The notes under the pieces are model-generated. The model did not search any database. It saw only the letters and a program-made list of their open reading frames with translations, and was not told the DNA's origin. 40,351 nt of DNA from Prevotellaceae bacterium (GTDB lineage Bacteria; Bacteroidota; Bacteroidia; Bacteroidales; Bacteroidaceae), in contig QAML01000101.1 in assembly GCA_003150315.1 (NCBI GenBank), forward strand, positions 24,862-65,212, written 5' to 3'. Below are positions 36,701-40,351 of this stretch, in pieces; the stretch's first letter is position 1; the number at the start of each line of letters is the position of its first letter. The translations under genes were made by a program, and so were the position numbers.

Positions 36701-37002
36701 CGCGCTATCTTGAAGAGAACGGAATAGAAAACAACCTTGTATATTGGCCGAGCGAGAAGGGAGAACCACAGGCTCTTGACATGCTTCACAACCATAAGAT
36801 AGATCTTGTTGTGAATATTCCCAAAAATCTCACAGAAACAGAACTTGACAATGGATACAAGATACGTCGTGCTTCCATAGATCTCAATGTTCCGCTTATA
36901 ACCAACACACGTCTTGCGTCCGCTTTCATAAATGCGTTCTGCGCAATAAAGGAAGAGGATTTGCCAATCAAGAGCTGGAGCGAATACGGCAAAGAAGAAT
37001 AA
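33769..37002 (+). CDS. carB: Carbamoyl-phosphate synthase large subunit
   Basis: 1,077 residues, the normal length. Makes carbamoyl phosphate from bicarbonate, ammonia and two ATP for pyrimidine and arginine synthesis. The two homologous halves each begin with a Rossmann-like segment ([40 protein letters not shown]) followed by an ATP-grasp domain ([68 protein letters not shown]). The C-terminal ~140 residues are an MGS-like allosteric domain ([25 protein letters not shown]). It starts 10 bases after carA and ends the operon. Confidence 0.97.
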   Translation: [1077 protein letters not shown]

Positions 37003-37027
37003 TGCAAGAATAGACAAATATCAGTAT

Positions 37028-37067
37028 AATCCCGCCATATCAGTTGTGAATTGGCGGGATTTTTTTT
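37028..37067 (+). terminator. Intrinsic terminator of the carAB operon
   Basis: AATCCCGCCA pairs perfectly with TGGCGGGATT across 14 bases and is followed by a T-run of eight, 25 bases past the carB stop. Confidence 0.93.
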
Positions 37068-37080
37068 GCGGCATTTGAAG

Positions 37081-37175
37081 GTCGAAAAAATATAAGGCAT
37101 ATAATTAAAAATACAAGCCATGTATTTTAAAATAAAAGGCACATATTTTGAAATATGTGCCTTATGTTTTTTCCG
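37081..37175. repeat. Interspersed palindromic repeat, copy 6
   Basis: It opens GTCGAAAAAATATAAGGCAT like copies 4 and 7, has ACAAGCCATGTATTTT, then a hairpin at 37136-37163 with two perfect 13-base arms (AAGGCACATATTT and AAATATGTGCCTT) around a TG centre. The ACTTATAAA tail of copies 2-4 is not present. It follows the carAB terminator by 14 bases. Confidence 0.85.
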
Positions 37176-37257
37176 TTTCCAATGTACTTTTTCGGGTACA
37201 TGGTTATGTCTGTAAAAACAAACAACAATTAAATAGCATTATAAAAGCAAAAATCAT

Positions 37258-37265
37258 TAACTTCG
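37258..37265 (+). promoter_or_regulatory. Probable -7 box of the sorted secreted protein gene
   Basis: TAACTTCG differs from TAnnTTTG at one position; it lies 24 bases before ATG 37289, the usual distance here. Confidence 0.45.
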
Positions 37266-37288
37266 CATTGTAAAATAGCAACATAAGA

Positions 37289-38839
37289 ATGTTTAAGGAA
37301 ACGAACAGAATAAGATTATCGTTTTTATTGGTATTTCTTTCGGCATGTGCCTTTCATTGTACAGCCCAAAGCGAAACGATAACATCAGGCTTGAGTGTTT
37401 ACATCCCATCTTTTGAAGAACGTTTTGATTGGTCGTTTAATTATGGCGGAAACGACGGAGGTTCTAGCTTGGAAGACTACACCCAGGAGACACTAAAGAG
37501 AGAAAATACTTCTTTTTCTAATTGCAAACATGGCTATCAGTGTGTAGAAGTAGGAAATAGTAATTCTGTCGGTGCGTTCACAATAAGTGGAAATAGTGTA
37601 GCAGGAAAGTATTATACATACCGCGTGATGTTGTACGATTATCAGCCTGTTTATATAAAAAACAACAAAATTGTTGTTAAAGGTACGAGTTTTCTGCGCG
37701 GAAAATGCGTAGATAACGCAACTTCGTTTGAAATAACGTCTGGAAATGGGAATAAAAATCATAATTTCTACTTGGATGATGTATTCTTGTACTCTTTGAG
37801 CAATAATAAAGCTGATTTATATAAGAAGGCTTCGAGGCTTTTGGTTGCAGGAAAACTTAATAATGCCATGCTTAAAGACTTGCAGGAGATAGCTGCACAG
37901 AATAAAAATCTAACGAGCATTGATTTGGCTTCCGCAAGTATGGCTACGGGAGCAGAAAAAGTAAAATTGACATTGGCAAACCCTAATTGTCTTATATACG
38001 ACCCTAATGCTGCGATAGTAACAAACACAGAAAATGTGGTTAAAACCACAGATACAAGCGACCAAAAGTTTGATATTATAAACAACTACAAATGCGAGAA
38101 TCTCGTTATAAGAGACGGTTATCCTTTTGACGCAATGTATTCGTTTACTGCCGAGGAAGCATCTTACGACCGTACTTTTAAGAATACGGACAGCGGATAT
38201 ATGTCAACAGTTTGCCTGCCTTTTACTGTTGAAAAAGCACAAACCGGCTTGAGAAACATATATGGCTTTTCCGAATACAACAATAGTAGCTATTCTGTGG
38301 CTTTTTCCTCTCAAGACAAGATAGAAGCTTGCAAACCATATGTGGTTGAGGTATTTTCTCCCCAACCTTTTATGAATTTGCACGATGTCTTTGTTTGCGG
38401 AACGACTCCTTTGGATATTTTCAAGTGCGAGAAAGGAATTTCTACGAATGACTTGAGTGAAAATAAGAAATATCAATTCCACGGAACCTTTTCTGAAACG
38501 GACAAAATGCAAAGTAGCGATACGCGAAGTGTGTACGGTTTTCAAGGAGGGCGGTTTGTGTATGTTGGAACTGCGGACGAGGATGCCGTAAACTTCAAAC
38601 CTTTCCGCGCTTATTTTACCATAGATAAAACTGCATCGCAGGCAGCTTCGAGAGTTCTTGAACTTGATGGCGTGATAAACGAGGTGGAAAAAATAAAAAC
38701 GAACAATAAAAACATAAAGTCGGATGTATTCAATACGGAAGGTGTTAAAGTCAAAAGTAAAGTGGATTCGGCAACTTTGAATAATCTTTCTAATGGCATT
38801 TACATTATCGGCGGTAAAAAAGTAATGGTAAAACATTAG
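37289..38839 (+). CDS. Secreted protein with C-terminal sorting-like domain (probable type IX secretion)
   Basis: 516 residues. The signal peptide covers 1-26 (LSFLLVFLSACAFHCTAQ; the internal Cys residues lie in the hydrophobic core and do not make a clear lipobox). The middle has no family I can name; KNTDSGYMSTVCLPFTVEKA is a segment often seen in large secreted proteins of Prevotella-like bacteria. The last ~45 residues (SDVFNTEGVKVKSKV, LSNGIYIIGGKKVMVKH) follow the sorting-domain pattern of a Tyr/Phe-Asn strand, then Gly-Ile-Tyr-Ile and a final Lys-Val-x-Val-Lys. This suggests export by the type IX system and surface attachment. No porin or sorting machinery gene is in the window. Monocistronic between two operons. 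Confidence 0.75.
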   Translation: MFKETNRIRLSFLLVFLSACAFHCTAQSETITSGLSVYIPSFEERFDWSFNYGGNDGGSSLEDYTQETLKRENTSFSNCKHGYQCVEVGNSNSVGAFTISGNSVAGKYYTYRVMLYDYQPVYIKNNKIVVKGTSFLRGKCVDNATSFEITSGNGNKNHNFYLDDVFLYSLSNNKADLYKKASRLLVAGKLNNAMLKDLQEIAAQNKNLTSIDLASASMATGAEKVKLTLANPNCLIYDPNAAIVTNTENVVKTTDTSDQKFDIINNYKCENLVIRDGYPFDAMYSFTAEEASYDRTFKNTDSGYMSTVCLPFTVEKAQTGLRNIYGFSEYNNSSYSVAFSSQDKIEACKPYVVEVFSPQPFMNLHDVFVCGTTPLDIFKCEKGISTNDLSENKKYQFHGTFSETDKMQSSDTRSVYGFQGGRFVYVGTADEDAVNFKPFRAYFTIDKTASQAASRVLELDGVINEVEKIKTNNKNIKSDVFNTEGVKVKSKVDSATLNNLSNGIYIIGGKKVMVKH

Positions 38840-38843
38840 TTTT

Positions 38844-38851
38844 TATCTTTG
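38844..38851 (+). promoter_or_regulatory. -7 promoter box of serS
   Basis: TATCTTTG fits TAnnTTTG. It begins five bases after the stop of the preceding gene; the serS leader is about 21 bases. Confidence 0.65.
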
Positions 38852-38878
38852 CAATTAGAATATAAAACAACATAAACT

Positions 38879-40162
38879 ATGCTTACAATAAAACAAATCA
38901 CCGATGATAAAGAAGGTGTGATAAAAGGTTTGGAGAAAAAGCATTTTGCCGGGGCACGTGAGGCTATTGATGCGGTGCTTCGTCAGAATGATTTGCGTCG
39001 TGAGACTCAAGGTAAACTTGATACTCTTCTCCAGGCTATGAATGCAAAATCCAAAGAGATTGGTGCGTTGATGCGTGAGGGAAAACGTGAGGAAGCAGAG
39101 GCTGCAAAGGCAGAAGTAGCTGCTAAAAAAGAAGAGTCAAAGAAGTTGGACGGCATAATGAGTGCTGCTGCTGACGAAATGAAACGCATTCTGCTCACAA
39201 TTCCAAACGTTCCGTATCAGGAAGTTCCCGAAGGCAAGGATTCCAATGACAATGTTGTTGAAAAAATGGGTGGTTCTGAAAAACCGTTGCCCCCAAATCC
39301 TCTTCCACATTGGGAGCTTGCCAAGAAATATGGGCTGATTGATTTTGATTTGGGTGTAAAAATTTCCGGAGCAGGTTTCCCTGTTTATACGGGAAAAGGC
39401 GCGAGACTCCAACGTGCTCTCATCAATTTCTTCCTCGATGAGGCAACGAAAGCCGGATATCGTGAAGTGCAACCTCCTACGGTTGTTAACGAAGATTCCG
39501 GTTACGGTACCGGTCAGCTCCCCGACAAAGAAGGTCAGATGTATCACTGCGAAGTAGACAATCTTTACCTTATTCCTACGGCAGAAGTACCGGTTACGAA
39601 CATTTATCGTGATGAAATTCTGAAAGAAGAAGATTTGCCTATAAAAAATTGTGCATACACCGAATGTTTTCGTCGTGAAGCCGGTTCTTACGGAAAGGAT
39701 GTGCGCGGTTTGAATCGTCTGCATGAATTTTCGAAGGTGGAGCTTGTGAGAATAGACAAACCGGAACATTCCAAACAAAGTCATAAGGAAATGCTTGATC
39801 ATGTAGAGGGGCTTTTAATAAAATTGGAACTGCCTTACAGAATTCTGCGTCTTTGTGGCGGTGATATGAGTTTTACATCCTCTATATGCTTTGATTTCGA
39901 AGTGTATTCCGAAGCTCAGAAACGTTGGCTTGAAGTAAGTTCGGTTTCAAACTTCGATACATATCAGGCAAACCGTTTGCATTGTCGTTATCGCCGTGCA
40001 AGCGACAAGAAAATAGAACTTTGCCATACATTGAACGGTTCGGCATTGGCTTTGCCGCGTATAGTGGCTGCTTTGCTTGAAGACAATCAGACACCGGAGG
40101 GTATTCGCATACCTAAGGCTCTTGTCCCTTACACAGGTTTTGATATGATAACCAACGATTAA
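38879..40162 (+). CDS. serS: Seryl-tRNA synthetase
   Basis: 427 residues. Class II synthetase that charges tRNA-Ser. The N-terminal ~110 residues form the antiparallel coiled-coil arm that grips the tRNA long variable arm ([20 protein letters not shown] to [18 protein letters not shown]). The catalytic domain has motif 1 around [20 protein letters not shown], the TAEVPVTN serine-binding loop, motif 2 [20 protein letters not shown] and motif 3 [20 protein letters not shown]. Length is typical. Monocistronic with promoter and terminator. Confidence 0.97.
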   Translation: [427 protein letters not shown]

Positions 40163-40184
40163 GATAAGAATATAACGAAATAAG

Positions 40185-40233
40185 AGCAGGGGGCAAATTG
40201 CTACGATGAAAGCGTTTGTCTCCTGCTTTTTCT
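40185..40233 (+). terminator. Intrinsic terminator of serS
   Basis: AGCAGGGGGCAAA pairs with TTTGTCTCCTGCT at 11 of 13 positions, followed by TTTTTCTTT, 22 bases past the serS stop. Confidence 0.8.
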
Positions 40234-40294
40234 TTACGCTTTGACATGCTTTTGGAACGCTTTGGTAAGTCGTTGTTTTTCAGACGTTCCGAAA

Positions 40295-40351
40295 GGTAAA
40301 AAATATAAGGCATATATTTTGAAATAAGTGCCTTGTATTTTAAAATATATG
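40295..40351. repeat. Interspersed palindromic repeat, copy 7 (cut by the window edge)
   Basis: GGTAAAAAATATAAGGCATATATTTTG is followed by AAATAAGTGCCTTGTATTTT; the two arms pair at 11 of 14 positions. It lies 60 bases past the serS terminator and continues beyond the window. Confidence 0.8.

Overview
The window looks like chromosomal DNA of a Bacteroidota organism, most likely order Bacteroidales and perhaps Prevotella-like. The evidence is: many copies of the Bacteroidota -7 promoter box TAnnTTTG and few Shine-Dalgarno-like sites; lipoproteins with Bacteroidales-style lipoboxes; an rpmB-rpmG-DUF4295 ribosomal cluster; a fused NfnAB/GltD-like enzyme; a three-enzyme glycogen operon (debranching enzyme, glycosyltransferase, GH57); and a secreted protein with a C-terminal domain like a type IX secretion sorting domain. 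I cannot assign a genus. No tRNA, rRNA, CRISPR array, complete insertion sequence or prophage is visible.

Layout. 1-20.7 kb is read mainly on the minus strand: an HU-like/SPOR membrane protein with a small secreted protein; an NfnAB-like fusion with a degenerate ThiE/TenI protein; a fasciclin-domain lipoprotein; an OmpA-family lipoprotein; a SulP transporter with a nitroreductase; the glycogen operon with a secreted TIM-barrel protein attached; miaA; a small toxin-domain/immunity-like pair; and gap. From 20.7 kb onward nearly everything is on the plus strand: mscL, a GH71/GH99-like secreted glycosidase, DMP19-smpB-metH, an EcoRI-type methyltransferase with a DUF262-HNH nuclease, rpmB-rpmG-DUF4295, a long purF-like gene with carA and carB, a sorted secreted protein, and serS. 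Single promoters and intrinsic terminators can be placed for most operons.

How the parts work together. The glycogen operon covers polymer synthesis or extension and debranching. purF-like, carA and carB bring glutamine-dependent nucleotide precursor synthesis into one transcript. The methyltransferase/DUF262-HNH pair, beside a broken ORF, looks like a laterally acquired restriction-modification-type defence module. The GIY-YIG-like fragment with its neighbour looks like a displaced polymorphic toxin/immunity cassette.

The most striking signal not explained by genes is a family of AT-rich palindromic elements (about 60-130 bp, at least six copies plus a fragment at the left edge). All have the same orientation and all lie next to gene 3' ends. 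They contain GGC/GCC-anchored palindromes up to a perfect 42 bp, show compensatory base changes between copies, and four share a right-hand tail ending near ACTTATAAA. This suggests a selected structured element rather than random AT-rich spacer.
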